The position numbers were made by a program, and so were the translations under genes. A DNA stretch of 32,158 bases. Origin: CAZZEX01 sp964653285. GTDB taxonomy: Bacteria; Chloroflexota; Anaerolineae; B4-G1. Of this stretch, positions 1 through 7,600 are shown in pieces; the stretch's first letter is position 1, and each line of letters starts with the position of its first letter. The notes under the pieces were generated by a model. That model searched no databases, was not told the origin of the DNA, and saw nothing but the letters and a program-made list of their open reading frames with translations. The stretch lies in NCBI GenBank assembly GCA_964653285.1, contig CAZZEX010000055.1, forward strand, positions 1-32,158, in the 5' to 3' direction.

Positions 1-543
1 GAGCGGCTGGGGGTCAATTTTGCCTACCTGTCCGACGAGTGGTACCTCCGCCTGGACGAGAAGGTCCCCTCAGTGGATTCCTACGATGGGCTGAACCTGA
101 CGGAGAATGGGGTAGGCCGGGTGAGGCAGTTCCTCGAAGCCGCAAAGCGCGAAACCGAATCCCGAAACACGAAACACGAAACACGAAACGCGAGACACGA
201 ATCACGGATCACGAAACACGGAACACGAATCACGAATCACGAGTCACGAATACTGGTCACGGGCACCCTGTTCGCCCCGGTGTTGCGCTCCGTCATCGCT
301 GATCTTCCCGTTGAGGTCGTGTCGGTGGTCAATTGCTTCTTCGGCCAGACGGTGACGGTGGCGGGACTGCTGACCGGGCGGGACGTGGTGGTACAGTTGC
401 GGGAGCGAGATCTGCGGGACGTGGTGGCGCTTCCGCCGGCGATGTTCGGCGGGCCGGAGGGACAATCGCTGGACGAGATGTGGCCAGTGGACATCGAAGA
501 GGCACTGGGACGGAAGGTGGTGACGGTAGACGATCTCGAGTGA
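1..543 (+). CDS. DUF512 family protein, C-terminal part (5' end outside window)
   Basis: The reading frame is open from base 1 and ends at TGA 541-543, so the true start lies upstream. The visible part has the end of a DUF512 domain: a DEWYLRLDEKVP segment, then YDGLNLTENGVGRVRQFL, and after an interruption VTGTLFAPVL, VVNCFFGQTVTVAGLLTG and a tail ending VVTVDDLE. DUF512 proteins usually carry an N-terminal PDZ-like domain and a radical-SAM-like region; their function is not established. Oddly, about 40 codons (roughly 141-257) between the two conserved blocks are a degenerate 7-bp tandem repeat read in frame, giving a basic peptide with a 7-residue period (units such as NTKHETR and ITNHESR). 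The flanking conserved blocks share one frame, so the gene is probably still functional. Confidence 0.75.
   Translation, partial: ERLGVNFAYLSDEWYLRLDEKVPSVDSYDGLNLTENGVGRVRQFLEAAKRETESRNTKHETRNARHESRITKHGTRITNHESRILVTGTLFAPVLRSVIADLPVEVVSVVNCFFGQTVTVAGLLTGRDVVVQLRERDLRDVVALPPAMFGGPEGQSLDEMWPVDIEEALGRKVVTVDDLE
141..257 (+). repeat. Degenerate 7-bp tandem repeat inside the DUF512 gene
   Basis: Roughly sixteen tandem units of the type CGAAACA, CGAATCA or CGGATCA run through the coding sequence. Because 21 bases make 7 codons, the protein shows a 7-residue repeat and the frame is kept. Unit sequence drifts but period 7 holds throughout. Confidence 0.85.
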
Positions 544-595
544 GGAAACAACGGAGTGCCTGAAGCGTGAAAGTTGAGGTTTCATCGTGGTAACA

Positions 596-661
596 CTTTT
601 TCGCGCTTCCATTGAACCACTGAAACGCTGAAGACACTGAAGACACTAGCAACTAACCAAC
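596..661. repeat. Degenerate short repeats between the DUF512 gene and glmS
   Basis: The spacer downstream of the DUF512 gene has loosely repeated units (TGAACCAC, TGAAACGC, TGAAGACAC twice, TAGCAAC, TAACCAAC), with a period near 8-9 bases. No gene is seen in 544-800 apart from these repeats and the palindromic element that follows. Confidence 0.5.
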
Positions 662-771
662 GTATTTTCTCAATATCTTGGGGCAGGGGCAGCGTAGGGC
701 GGTTTTGCTAACCGCCATAGGGTCGGATAGCAAATCCGACCTACTTCCGCCCCAGCTTTTTGAGAAGATAC
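662..771. mobile_element. MITE-like palindromic element with terminal inverted repeats
   Basis: The ends are inverted repeats: GTATTTTCTCAA at 662-673 pairs with TTGAGAAGATAC at 760-771 (one mismatch), and similarity continues inward to GGGGC/GCCCC. Inside are two hairpins, GGCGGTT-TTGCT-AACCGCC and GTCGGAT-AGCAA-ATCCGAC, whose loops are complementary to each other; outer GTAGG/CCTAC arms enclose both. The 8-base sequence TAACCAAC occurs on both sides (654-661 and 772-779), as a target-site duplication would. It encodes no protein, so it would be a non-autonomous element. It lies just upstream of the glmS ribosome binding site and may affect glmS leader structure. Confidence 0.6.
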
Positions 772-800
772 TAACCAACCAACTATGTGAGGAGGAACCT

Positions 801-2645
801 ATGTGTGGAATCGTTGGCTATGCGGGGCCACGGGACGCGACCCCTATCATCCTTGAAGGACTGAAACGGCTGGAGTACCGGGGCTACGACTCGGCTGGAC
901 TGGCGGTCGTGCAGGCAGACGGCACCATCGGCGTGCGGCGCGAGGTCGGCAAACTGGCCCGCCTGGTGGAACTGGTGGCCGCCGAGCCGATGAGCGGGCG
1001 GATCGGTATCGGCCACACCCGCTGGGCCACCCACGGCGAGCCCAGCCGCCGCAATGCCCATCCCCACGTCGGCGTCACCGGCGAGGTCGCCGTTGTCCAC
1101 AATGGCATTATCGAGAACTTCCTACCGCTGCGGCAGGAACTTGAGGCCGAGGGGCGGCGCTTCGCCTCGGAAACCGACACCGAGGTGGTGGTGCACCTGG
1201 TTGAGGGGTACCTGGCGGGCGGGGCTGATCTGGAGGCGGCGGTGCGCCAGGCATTGACCCGCGTGAAGGGGGCCAATGCTTTCGTCTTCGTCAGCAGCCG
1301 CGAACCCGGCCGGCTGGTGGCCGCCCGCCTCGGTAACGCTGGCGGCCTCACCATCGGGGTGGGTGAGGGAGAGATGTTCGTCGCCTCCGATATCTCGGCT
1401 ATCCTGGAGCATACCCGCGCTATGATCTTCATTGAGGACCAGCAGTTGGCGGTGGTGACCCGGGAAGGGGCGCGGGTGACCACGCTGGCCGGGGAGCCGG
1501 TCGTGGCGGAGGTGCATACCATCCCCTGGGACCCGGTGGCGGCGGCCAAGGGGACATACCGCCACTTTATGCAGAAAGAAATCTACGAGCAGGCCCGTTC
1601 CATTACCGACACCATCCGTGGGCGGGCCGATTTCGACGCCGGGCGGGTGCGACTGGAGCACCTGGAGTTGACGCCGGAGGAGGCACGCTCGTTGGAGAAG
1701 GTGATCATCGTCGCCTGCGGCACCTCGGCCTACGCCGGGCTGGTGGGCAAGTTCATCCTCGAATCGCTGGCCCACGTGCCGGTCGAGGTAGACTACGGCT
1801 CCGAGTTCCGCTACCGTGACCCCATCATCGGTGGGGACACCGCCGTGCTGGCCATCACCCAGAGCGGCGAGACGGTGGACACGCTGGCAGCGATGGAGGA
1901 AGCGCGGGCCAAGGGGGCTCGGCTGTGGGCCATCGTTAACGTTATCGGCAGCCAGGCGATGCGCATCTCCGACGGCATCATCCTGATGCACGCCGGCCCG
2001 GAGATCGGCGTGGCCTCGACCAAAGCGTTCACCGCCAGCCTGGTGGATATCTATCTGCTCGGCTGCTACCTGGGGGGACTGCGGGACGTGCTGCGGGGCG
2101 ACGAACTCTGGCAGCGGGTGGACGACCTGGCGCGACTGCCTGCCCTGGTGGGAGGACTGCTGCAGCACGGTGACGAGTACGAGACGCTGGCAAACCGGTT
2201 CTACGACCGGGAGCATTTCCTGTACCTGGGGCGGGGCATCAACTATCCCATCGCCCTGGAGGGAGCGCTCAAACTGAAGGAGATTTCCTACATCCACGCC
2301 GAGGGCTACCCGGCCGGGGAGATGAAGCACGGCCCTATAGCGCTGATTGACGAGGCGATGCCCGTCGTCGCCATCGTCGTGCACGATCACGTCTACGACA
2401 AGATGGTCAGCCAGATTGAGCAAGTCAAAGCACGGGGTGGCATCGTCATCGCGCTGGCGACAGAGGGAGATACTGAAATTACCGCTAAGGCTGACCACGT
2501 GCTCTACGCCCCGCCGACGCCGCCGCTGCTCTCGCCGGTGGTCAACGTCGTGCCGCTGCAACTGCTGGCCTACCACCTGGCGGTGCGGCGAGGGTGCGAT
2601 GTGGATCAGCCGCGTAACCTGGCCAAGAGCGTCACCGTGGAGTGA
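801..2645 (+). CDS. glmS: Glutamine--fructose-6-phosphate aminotransferase (isomerizing)
   Basis: GlmS makes glucosamine-6-phosphate from fructose-6-phosphate and glutamine, the first step towards UDP-GlcNAc and peptidoglycan. The start is ATG 801 because it gives MCGIVGYAG, whose Cys2 becomes the N-terminal nucleophile of the glutaminase domain; GTGAGGAGG lies just upstream. The frame is open further upstream, but that part runs through the palindromic element and is not GlmS. The 614 residues match the family length. The glutaminase half carries GHTRWATHGEPS and HNGIIENF; the two SIS isomerase domains carry CGTSAYAG, TQSGETVDT and EGALKLKEISYIHAEGYPAG in separate segments. The C-terminus is the expected PRNLAKSVTVE. 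Confidence 0.97.
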   Translation: MCGIVGYAGPRDATPIILEGLKRLEYRGYDSAGLAVVQADGTIGVRREVGKLARLVELVAAEPMSGRIGIGHTRWATHGEPSRRNAHPHVGVTGEVAVVHNGIIENFLPLRQELEAEGRRFASETDTEVVVHLVEGYLAGGADLEAAVRQALTRVKGANAFVFVSSREPGRLVAARLGNAGGLTIGVGEGEMFVASDISAILEHTRAMIFIEDQQLAVVTREGARVTTLAGEPVVAEVHTIPWDPVAAAKGTYRHFMQKEIYEQARSITDTIRGRADFDAGRVRLEHLELTPEEARSLEKVIIVACGTSAYAGLVGKFILESLAHVPVEVDYGSEFRYRDPIIGGDTAVLAITQSGETVDTLAAMEEARAKGARLWAIVNVIGSQAMRISDGIILMHAGPEIGVASTKAFTASLVDIYLLGCYLGGLRDVLRGDELWQRVDDLARLPALVGGLLQHGDEYETLANRFYDREHFLYLGRGINYPIALEGALKLKEISYIHAEGYPAGEMKHGPIALIDEAMPVVAIVVHDHVYDKMVSQIEQVKARGGIVIALATEGDTEITAKADHVLYAPPTPPLLSPVVNVVPLQLLAYHLAVRRGCDVDQPRNLAKSVTVE

Positions 2646-2713
2646 CGTCCGGAGTCCCACGTCCGGACAGCCAACGTCGGAATGCGGGCATCAGACGTCG
2701 GACGTTGGGCCTG
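2644..2713 (+). repeat. Degenerate 7-bp tandem repeat after glmS
   Basis: Ten or so units of the ACGTCCG, GAGTCCC, AACGTCG and GACGTTG type follow the glmS stop codon directly with a clear 7-base period. No protein is encoded here. Confidence 0.75.
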
Positions 2714-2725
2714 AGGCTTAGCACT

Positions 2726-2788
2726 ATGTGTGGAATTTACGACCCCGACTTCCCCCGCAACCTGAGCAAGACGTTGACGGTGGATTGA
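2726..2788 (+). pseudogene. 20-codon glmS-like relic
   Basis: ATG 2726 to TGA 2786-2788 encodes a 20-residue peptide that begins MCGI, like the start of GlmS, and ends DPDFPRNLSKTLTVD, resembling the GlmS end DVDQPRNLAKSVTVE (9 of 15 identical). It looks like a second glmS-type gene reduced to its first four and last fifteen codons by an internal deletion. Alternatively the tail derives from another SIS-domain protein and MCGI is coincidental. I see no ribosome binding site of note and do not expect a functional product. Confidence 0.5.
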
Positions 2789-2790
2789 GT

Positions 2791-4038
2791 ATGAGCATCG
2801 TTATGATTGGCCCCTTCGGGCTGCAACCCCGGGGCACGATGAGTGTGCGAGCATTGCCAATGGCCAAGGCGCTGGTCGCACGCGGCCATGCCGTGACCAT
2901 GCTCCTTCCCCCCTGGCAGAACCCGGAGGACGCCGGGCGGTGCTGGGAGGAGGACGGCGTCGCCGTGGAGAACATCTCGCTCCCCCCTGGCATCCCTGGC
3001 CTCTTACACTTGCTGACTGCCTTTCGACTGGTTCGTCGTGCTTTGGCCCTTCACCCGGATGTGGTTCACTTTTTCAAGCCTAAAGCCTACAGTGGCCTGG
3101 CCCATTGGCTGCTGGCCTGTCTCACCCGCACGCGCCGCCCCCGCCTGGTGGTGGACAGCGACGACTGGGAGGGTGCCGGCGGCTGGAATGAGATTGGCGG
3201 CTACACCCCGGCGCAGCGACGGTTCTTCGCCTGGCAGGAGCGCTGGGGCCTCACCCACGCCGATGCGGTCACCGTCGCCAGCCGCACGCTGGAGGGTCTC
3301 GTCTGGGCGCTGGGCGTACCACCGCAGCGGGTGTTTTACGTCCCCAATGGCGTAGCAGGAGAGCAAGAGGCAAGGAGCAAGGGGCAAGAAGCAAGAAGCG
3401 ACCATTCCTGCACCCTGCATCCTGCCCCCTGCATCTTGTTGTATACGAGGTTCTTCGAGTTCCCCGTCTCCCGCGTCATCGAAGTGCTGCTCCGCGTGCG
3501 ACAGCGAATCCCGGAGGCGCGATTGCTCGTCGTGGGCAAGGGGCTCTTTGGTGAAGAAGAAGAATTCCTTCGTATAGCCACCCAATCCGGCCTGACCGTG
3601 CGGCGAGACGTGCCTCTCTCCTTGTCCCCTTCTCCCCTTGTCCCCTTGTCACCTGCCGACGTGATCTACCTGGGATGGGTTCCCGCCGACACACTCCCCG
3701 CCCACTTTGCGCAGGCCGACCTCGCCATCTACCCTTTCGACGACACGCTGGTCAACCGGGCCAAGTGCGCGGTGAAGTTGCTGGATCTGCTGGCGGCCGG
3801 GGTGCCGGTCGTGGCCGAGGCCGTTGGACAGAACCGGGAGGTCATCCGCCACGGCGAGACCGGCTGGCTGGTGGCCCCTGGCGACGTGGTCGCTTTCGCT
3901 GAGGCAGTAACGCAGTTGCTGGAAAACACCCAGTTGCGGCAGCGGCTGGGCCGGGCGGCTGCTCAAGACGTGCGGAGGCGTTTCGCGTGGGAGCGACTGG
4001 TGGGGACGGTCGCGCGGGCCTATGGGGTGGGGCGGTGA
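2791..4038 (+). CDS. Glycosyltransferase, GT4 family
   Basis: A retaining GT-B glycosyltransferase that probably transfers a sugar from a nucleotide donor to a cell-surface glycan or lipid; donor and acceptor cannot be told. The start is ATG 2791 (MSIVMIGPFGLQPRGT), giving 415 residues; codons further upstream belong to the relic in another frame. The N-terminal Rossmann half has ALPMAKALVARGHAVTML. The C-terminal half has VPNG, LLVVGKGLFGEE, YLGWVPADTLPAHF, DLAIYPFDDTL and KLLDLLAAGVPVVAEAVGQN, the nucleotide-sugar binding part of GT4. Two low-complexity inserts interrupt it in frame: 3361-3437 (7-bp units) after VPNGV and 3620-3651 (8-bp units) before VIYLGWVP. Both lie in likely surface loops. 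The stop overlaps the next start. Confidence 0.85.
   Translation: MSIVMIGPFGLQPRGTMSVRALPMAKALVARGHAVTMLLPPWQNPEDAGRCWEEDGVAVENISLPPGIPGLLHLLTAFRLVRRALALHPDVVHFFKPKAYSGLAHWLLACLTRTRRPRLVVDSDDWEGAGGWNEIGGYTPAQRRFFAWQERWGLTHADAVTVASRTLEGLVWALGVPPQRVFYVPNGVAGEQEARSKGQEARSDHSCTLHPAPCILLYTRFFEFPVSRVIEVLLRVRQRIPEARLLVVGKGLFGEEEEFLRIATQSGLTVRRDVPLSLSPSPLVPLSPADVIYLGWVPADTLPAHFAQADLAIYPFDDTLVNRAKCAVKLLDLLAAGVPVVAEAVGQNREVIRHGETGWLVAPGDVVAFAEAVTQLLENTQLRQRLGRAAAQDVRRRFAWERLVGTVARAYGVGR
3361..3437 (+). repeat. Two 7-bp repeat tracts inside the glycosyltransferase gene
   Basis: 3361-3402 is six units of the GAGCAAG/GGGCAAG/AAGCAAG type; 3410-3437 is four units of the GCACCCT/GCATCCT/GCCCCCT type. They encode a charged then Pro/Cys-rich loop between VPNGV and LYTRFFEF, in frame. 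Confidence 0.8.
3620..3651 (+). repeat. 8-bp tandem repeat inside the glycosyltransferase gene
   Basis: Four 8-base units, CCTTGTCC CCTTCTCC and then CCTTGTCC CCTTGTCA, encode the loop LSPSPLVPLSP in frame. Confidence 0.8.
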
Positions 4039-4433
4039 GGCGATTTCTCCAGTATTGGTTCCCGCCGTTGGCCTGGATGGGGCTGATTTTCGTCCTCTCT
4101 GCCCAACCGGACCTCCCTCATGCCCCTGGGCCGTGGCTGGACACGCTGCTCAAGAAGATGGGCCACGCGTTTGTCTATGGCGTGTTGGCCTGGCTCTACT
4201 GGCGGGCGTTGAGCCAACGTTTTTGGGAAAGTCGCGCCTCGACCACTCTCCGCGTTCTTCGCGTAGTGAGTATCACCCTGGCTGTGGCCTATGGCCTGAG
4301 CGACGAGTACCACCAGACCTTCGTACCGGGGCGCAATGGCCAGCCATTTGACGTGGCGGTGGATGGGGTGGGGGCGTGTGGCGCTATGCTGCTGGATTGG
4401 TGGCTGGAACGTCGGCGGGCGCTGCCTCGGTAG
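4035..4433 (+). CDS. VanZ-like family membrane protein
   Basis: A small integral membrane protein of the VanZ-like family; members are named for VanZ (teicoplanin resistance), but most have unknown roles. The start is taken as GTG 4035, which overlaps the glycosyltransferase stop (GTGA) and gives 132 residues; the frame is open to 3987, but that part is inside the upstream gene. About four hydrophobic helices are seen: PLAWMGLIFVLSA, HAFVYGVLAWLYW, SITLAVAYGLSD and GACGAMLLDWW. Family motifs are KKMGHAFVYG and YGLSDEYHQTFVPGRNGQ followed by DVAVDGVG. Coupling to the glycosyltransferase suggests a cell-envelope role. Its last 50 bases overlap the 3' end of scpA on the other strand. Confidence 0.85.
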   Translation: MRRFLQYWFPPLAWMGLIFVLSAQPDLPHAPGPWLDTLLKKMGHAFVYGVLAWLYWRALSQRFWESRASTTLRVLRVVSITLAVAYGLSDEYHQTFVPGRNGQPFDVAVDGVGACGAMLLDWWLERRRALPR

Positions 4434-5142
4434 ATGCCTGCTGCTCAATGACGATCTCTCCGAACAGCCGCTCCTGCCGCACTCGTGCCCGATCCTGTTT
4501 AATTAGTTCCAGCAGTGCCAGCAGGGTCACGATGACCTCGACGCGGGTGGTGGCTTCCGAAAGGACCTCGCGGAAGCGGACCTGACGCCGCTGGGTCAGT
4601 TGTTCTTCGATGCGGGTGATTTGCTCAGCGATGGTCATCGTGATGGGCGCGACGACCTCCCCGACCGGAGGGATGGGCATGGCATCCAGTGCCTCCTGTA
4701 CGGCGGCCAGTAGGTCACGGAGTGTCACGTCGCCCAGGTCAAGTTGTGGCTCGGGGCGGGGGAGAGGGGCGATGCGCACATAGCCGTGCAGTTTCTGTCT
4801 CTCTCGTTCGTGCAGGAATGCCGCGATCTCCTTAAAGCGCCTATAGACCTGCAGCCGGTGCACCAATTCTTCGCCCACGTCTTCGGCCTCGGGGGGCAAT
4901 GCCGGGGGACGCGGGAGCAACGCCAGGGATTTGATGAGCAATAGTTTCGCTGCCACGACGAGGAAATCCGCCAGTTCTCTTACCTGCTGTCGTTCTAGTT
5001 GCGCCAGGTAGGCCAGGTACTGGTTGGTTACCTGGGCTAGTGCGACCGTGGTGATGTCGAGTTCCTCCCGCTCAATGAGGTGGAGGAGCAAGTCTAGTGG
5101 CCCCTCGAAGACCGGCAGTCGAATCTGGTAGTGTAGAGACAT
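4384..5142 (-). CDS. scpA: Segregation and condensation protein A
   Basis: ScpA is the kleisin subunit of the bacterial SMC-ScpAB condensin, which bridges SMC heads and compacts and separates chromosomes. The 252-residue product starts MSLHYQIRLPVFEGPLDLLL, the diagnostic kleisin N-terminus, continues with IEREELDIT and REL-ADFLVVAAKLLLIKS, and ends in a winged-helix-like region with VTLLALLELIKQDR, which binds the SMC head. No scpB follows, although the two are often adjacent; downstream it collides tail to tail with the VanZ-like gene. The start ATG is at 5142; its promoter must lie in the spacer shared with mreB. Confidence 0.93.
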   Translation of the reverse strand: MSLHYQIRLPVFEGPLDLLLHLIEREELDITTVALAQVTNQYLAYLAQLERQQVRELADFLVVAAKLLLIKSLALLPRPPALPPEAEDVGEELVHRLQVYRRFKEIAAFLHERERQKLHGYVRIAPLPRPEPQLDLGDVTLRDLLAAVQEALDAMPIPPVGEVVAPITMTIAEQITRIEEQLTQRRQVRFREVLSEATTRVEVIVTLLALLELIKQDRARVRQERLFGEIVIEQQASTEAAPADVPATNPAA

Positions 5143-5186
5143 GACCGTAGCATTAGATTATAACGCAATAGCGCAAAACTCACCCT

Positions 5187-5289
5187 GTCACCCTGAGCGG
5201 CCTGCCCTGGGCGCAGTGAAGGGAAGCGAAGGGCCTCCACCAGAGCAGAGGGAGATTCTTCGCTACGCTCAGAATGACGGCTAGCCGTC
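5187..5289. repeat. REP-like inverted repeat between scpA and mreB
   Basis: GTCACCCTGAGCG at 5187-5199 pairs with GCTCAGAATGAC at 5267-5278 (two mismatches), enclosing GAAGCGAAGGGCC and GAGATTCTTCGC segments. It is a diverged relative of the tandem element at 13356-13579. It ends in a perfect 14-base palindrome, GACGGCTAGCCGTC, at 5276-5289. Confidence 0.65.
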
Positions 5290-5362
5290 AGGGCGACTTT
5301 TGCGATACTACATTATAACATAAATGGGCTGCTTTCCAAGATTTCCCACTGCCTATGATTTG

Positions 5363-5371
5363 TGGTATAAT
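5363..5371 (+). promoter_or_regulatory. Extended -10 promoter for mreB
   Basis: TG-G-TATAAT at 5363-5371 is a TGn-extended -10 hexamer about 70 bases ahead of the mreB start. No good -35 hexamer is seen 17 bases upstream, as is common for extended -10 promoters. It probably drives mreB and the genes after it. Confidence 0.5.
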
Positions 5372-5442
5372 TTTAATCTAGCAGCCCCGGTGTTGAAGGA
5401 TCGAGTGGCCCGGGGCGGTGATTTGTGTGTCAGGAGATGCTC

Positions 5443-6513
5443 GTGTTCAATCCCATTGATGCTTTTCTTGGACTGTTCTCCCTCGATATTGGCATTGACC
5501 TCGGCACGGCGAATACGCTCGTCTACGTGCGCAGGAAGGGCATTGTCATCAACGAGCCGTCTTGGGTAGCCATTGAGCGAAACAGCAGGAAGGTGCTGGC
5601 CATTGGCTCCGAGGCGAAGGAAATGGTCGGTCGCACGCCCGCCAACATCGTCGCTATCCGCCCTCTGCGCAGTGGGGTTATCTCGGAGTTCGACATAACC
5701 GAGGCGATGTTGGACTACTTTATCAAGAGGGCGCATAGCCAGTTGTTGCTTCCTTTTCCCCGTCCCCGCGTTGTCGTCGGCATTCCCAGTGGTGTGACCG
5801 AGGTTGAGAAGCGCGCGGTATACGATGCTGCCATCTCTGCTGGTGCACGGGAGGCTTTCCTGATTGAGGAACCAATGGCGGCGGCCCTCGGGGCTGGGCT
5901 GCCGGTTACGGAGGCGCGCGGCAGTATGGTCGTGGACATCGGCGGTGGCACGACCGAGGTGGGCATCTTCTGCCTGGGTGGCATCGTCGTCAGCCGTTCC
6001 ATCCGCATCGCTGGCGACGAGATGGACGAGGACATTATGCAGTACGCTCGCCAAAAGTACAATCTCTACATCGGCGAGCGCATGGCCGAGCGGACCAAGA
6101 TCAACATTGGGTCAGCGTATCCGCTGCCAGAGGAGATGACGATGACACTGCGGGGACGCAATCTGGTCACCGGGTTGCCCGAGGCAGTTGAAGTCAGCAG
6201 CATCGAGATCCGAGAAGCGTTAAGCGGGTCGGTCAACATCGTTGTAGATCTGATCAAGGACACGTTGGACGAGACGCCGCCCGAGTTGATTGCTGACCTG
6301 ATGGAGACTGGCATCTGCCTGGCCGGTGGTGCTTCTCTGTTGAGGGGCATGGCTGAGCGGATCAGTGAAGAGACGAATATGCGAGCCTGGGTAGCCCAGG
6401 ACTCGATGACCTGTGTGGCCCGTGGCGCTGGCATGGTACTGGAGGCACTGGACGTACTGCGCGAGGTGTTGGTCAGCACCGATGAGCGGCGGCCCAGGCC
6501 CGCTGCTTTCTGA
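5443..6513 (+). CDS. mreB: Rod shape-determining protein MreB
   Basis: MreB is the bacterial actin homologue that forms membrane-bound filaments and guides the elongasome for side-wall peptidoglycan synthesis. The sequence has the actin-fold nucleotide motifs: phosphate-1 DIGIDLGTANTLVYV, the EEPMAAALGAGLPV segment, phosphate-2 VVDIGGGTTEVG, and the adenosine motif ICLAGGASLLRGM. I chose GTG 5443 (fMFNPIDAFLG) because AGGAG at 5432-5436 is six bases ahead of it; ATG 5437 and GTG 5425 are alternatives in the same frame. The product is 356 residues, close to the usual 340-350. It heads the shape cluster mreBCD-mrdA. Confidence 0.96.
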   Translation: MFNPIDAFLGLFSLDIGIDLGTANTLVYVRRKGIVINEPSWVAIERNSRKVLAIGSEAKEMVGRTPANIVAIRPLRSGVISEFDITEAMLDYFIKRAHSQLLLPFPRPRVVVGIPSGVTEVEKRAVYDAAISAGAREAFLIEEPMAAALGAGLPVTEARGSMVVDIGGGTTEVGIFCLGGIVVSRSIRIAGDEMDEDIMQYARQKYNLYIGERMAERTKINIGSAYPLPEEMTMTLRGRNLVTGLPEAVEVSSIEIREALSGSVNIVVDLIKDTLDETPPELIADLMETGICLAGGASLLRGMAERISEETNMRAWVAQDSMTCVARGAGMVLEALDVLREVLVSTDERRPRPAAF

Positions 6514-6572
6514 TTGGCCTCCACGTTGATCGAGGAGGGTAACTGGCGTCTGATCTCTGGTTGGGTGGGATT

Positions 6573-7460
6573 ATGAGGGAGTCTCCCCGCCGTTCCTGGC
6601 TTCCCCTGGTATTGCTCGTCCTCGGATTGTTGCTTCTGGTATTCCACGAGGCCGGCTATCTAACCCTGATGGACAATGCGCTCCACTACGTGCTTGATCC
6701 ATTGCAGCGCGTGTTTGCGCGCGTGGTGGTGGTTACAGGTGACCTGTTCCAGACTGTGCGCGAAGTGCGTGAACTGCGCAATCAGGTCGAGGAACTACAG
6801 GCGCAGGTAGACGCTCTGACGGTCGAGAACGTGCGCTTGAGAGAGTACGAGGCCGAGATCCAGCAACTCCGCGCTCTGTTGAACTTCACCAGCGAGTACC
6901 CAATCTCATTTCCTCTGGGTGCCGAGGTGGTCGGTCGAGAGGCCTGCGACGTTTTCCCGTGTGGGGAGGTGGTGGGTACAGAACCGAATCCCTACCTGCG
7001 CTACATCACCATCAACGTGGGAGCGCTGCAGGGAGTGGAAATAGGGATGCCAGTCGTCAGTGGCGGCGCCGGATTGATAGGGCGGGTCGCGCAGGTGGGT
7101 CCGCGCACGGCCAAAGTCCAGCTTCTCACTGACTCCGATAGCGCTGTTGCCGCCCTTCTTCAGACCTCCCGCGTCACTGGCCTGGTCGTGGGACAGCCCG
7201 ACGGCACGTTGCGCATGGAATACATCCCGCAGGAGGAGAGCGTCGGCGTCGGTGACATCGTACTAACCTCTGGGTTGGGCGGCTTTATGCCCAAAGGATT
7301 AGTCATTGGCCAGGTGACCGAAGTGCAGCAGGTGGACTACGCGCTGTTTCAGGCCGCCATTGTGCGGCCGGCGGTGGACTTCTCGCGGCTGGAATTGATA
7401 TTGGTGCTCACTGCATTTGAGCAGCTCCCTCTCGAGGAGCCTCCGCCCGAGGAGCCGTAG
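6573..7460 (+). CDS. mreC: Rod shape-determining protein MreC
   Basis: MreC is the bitopic elongasome scaffold whose periplasmic part contacts and activates PBP2/RodA. ATG 6573 (MRESPRRSW) follows GGTGGG; a TTG four codons upstream is an alternative. The 295 residues show one N-terminal membrane helix (WLPLVLLVLGLLLLVFHEAGY), a coiled coil (VREVRELRNQVEELQAQVDAL region), and the paired beta-barrels with GLIGRVAQVGPRTAKVQLLTD, RVTGLVVGQPDG and GDIVLTSGLGGFMPKGLVIG. The segment CDVFPCGEV has two cysteines five residues apart in the first beta domain, which could form a disulphide outside the membrane. The Pro/Glu-rich tail is typical of the family. Confidence 0.93.
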   Translation: MRESPRRSWLPLVLLVLGLLLLVFHEAGYLTLMDNALHYVLDPLQRVFARVVVVTGDLFQTVREVRELRNQVEELQAQVDALTVENVRLREYEAEIQQLRALLNFTSEYPISFPLGAEVVGREACDVFPCGEVVGTEPNPYLRYITINVGALQGVEIGMPVVSGGAGLIGRVAQVGPRTAKVQLLTDSDSAVAALLQTSRVTGLVVGQPDGTLRMEYIPQEESVGVGDIVLTSGLGGFMPKGLVIGQVTEVQQVDYALFQAAIVRPAVDFSRLELILVLTAFEQLPLEEPPPEEP

Positions 7461-7600
7461 CCTCACGCGCCTCGTACATCATGTCACTATTGCCCTGGGA
7501 TTCGGAATAACATTCAGAATAACGAAGTTCTCTATGCATTACGTCTTACGCTTGGAGGTGTGCCGTTAACCTCTACCTGACCGTCCCTCTTCTCACCAGC

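Noticed and set aside
662..771. glmS ribozyme or riboswitch
   Set aside because: The hairpins are simple nested palindromes with terminal inverted repeats and flanking duplication; no ribozyme core sequence is present.
678..800. N-terminal extension of glmS
   Set aside because: It would translate the palindromic element and hide the Cys that must be at position 2 for catalysis.
1122..2660. Long open frame (512 codons) on the strand opposite glmS
   Set aside because: It mirrors glmS codon usage, has low-complexity His/Arg-rich translation and no recognisable motif, while glmS is unmistakable.
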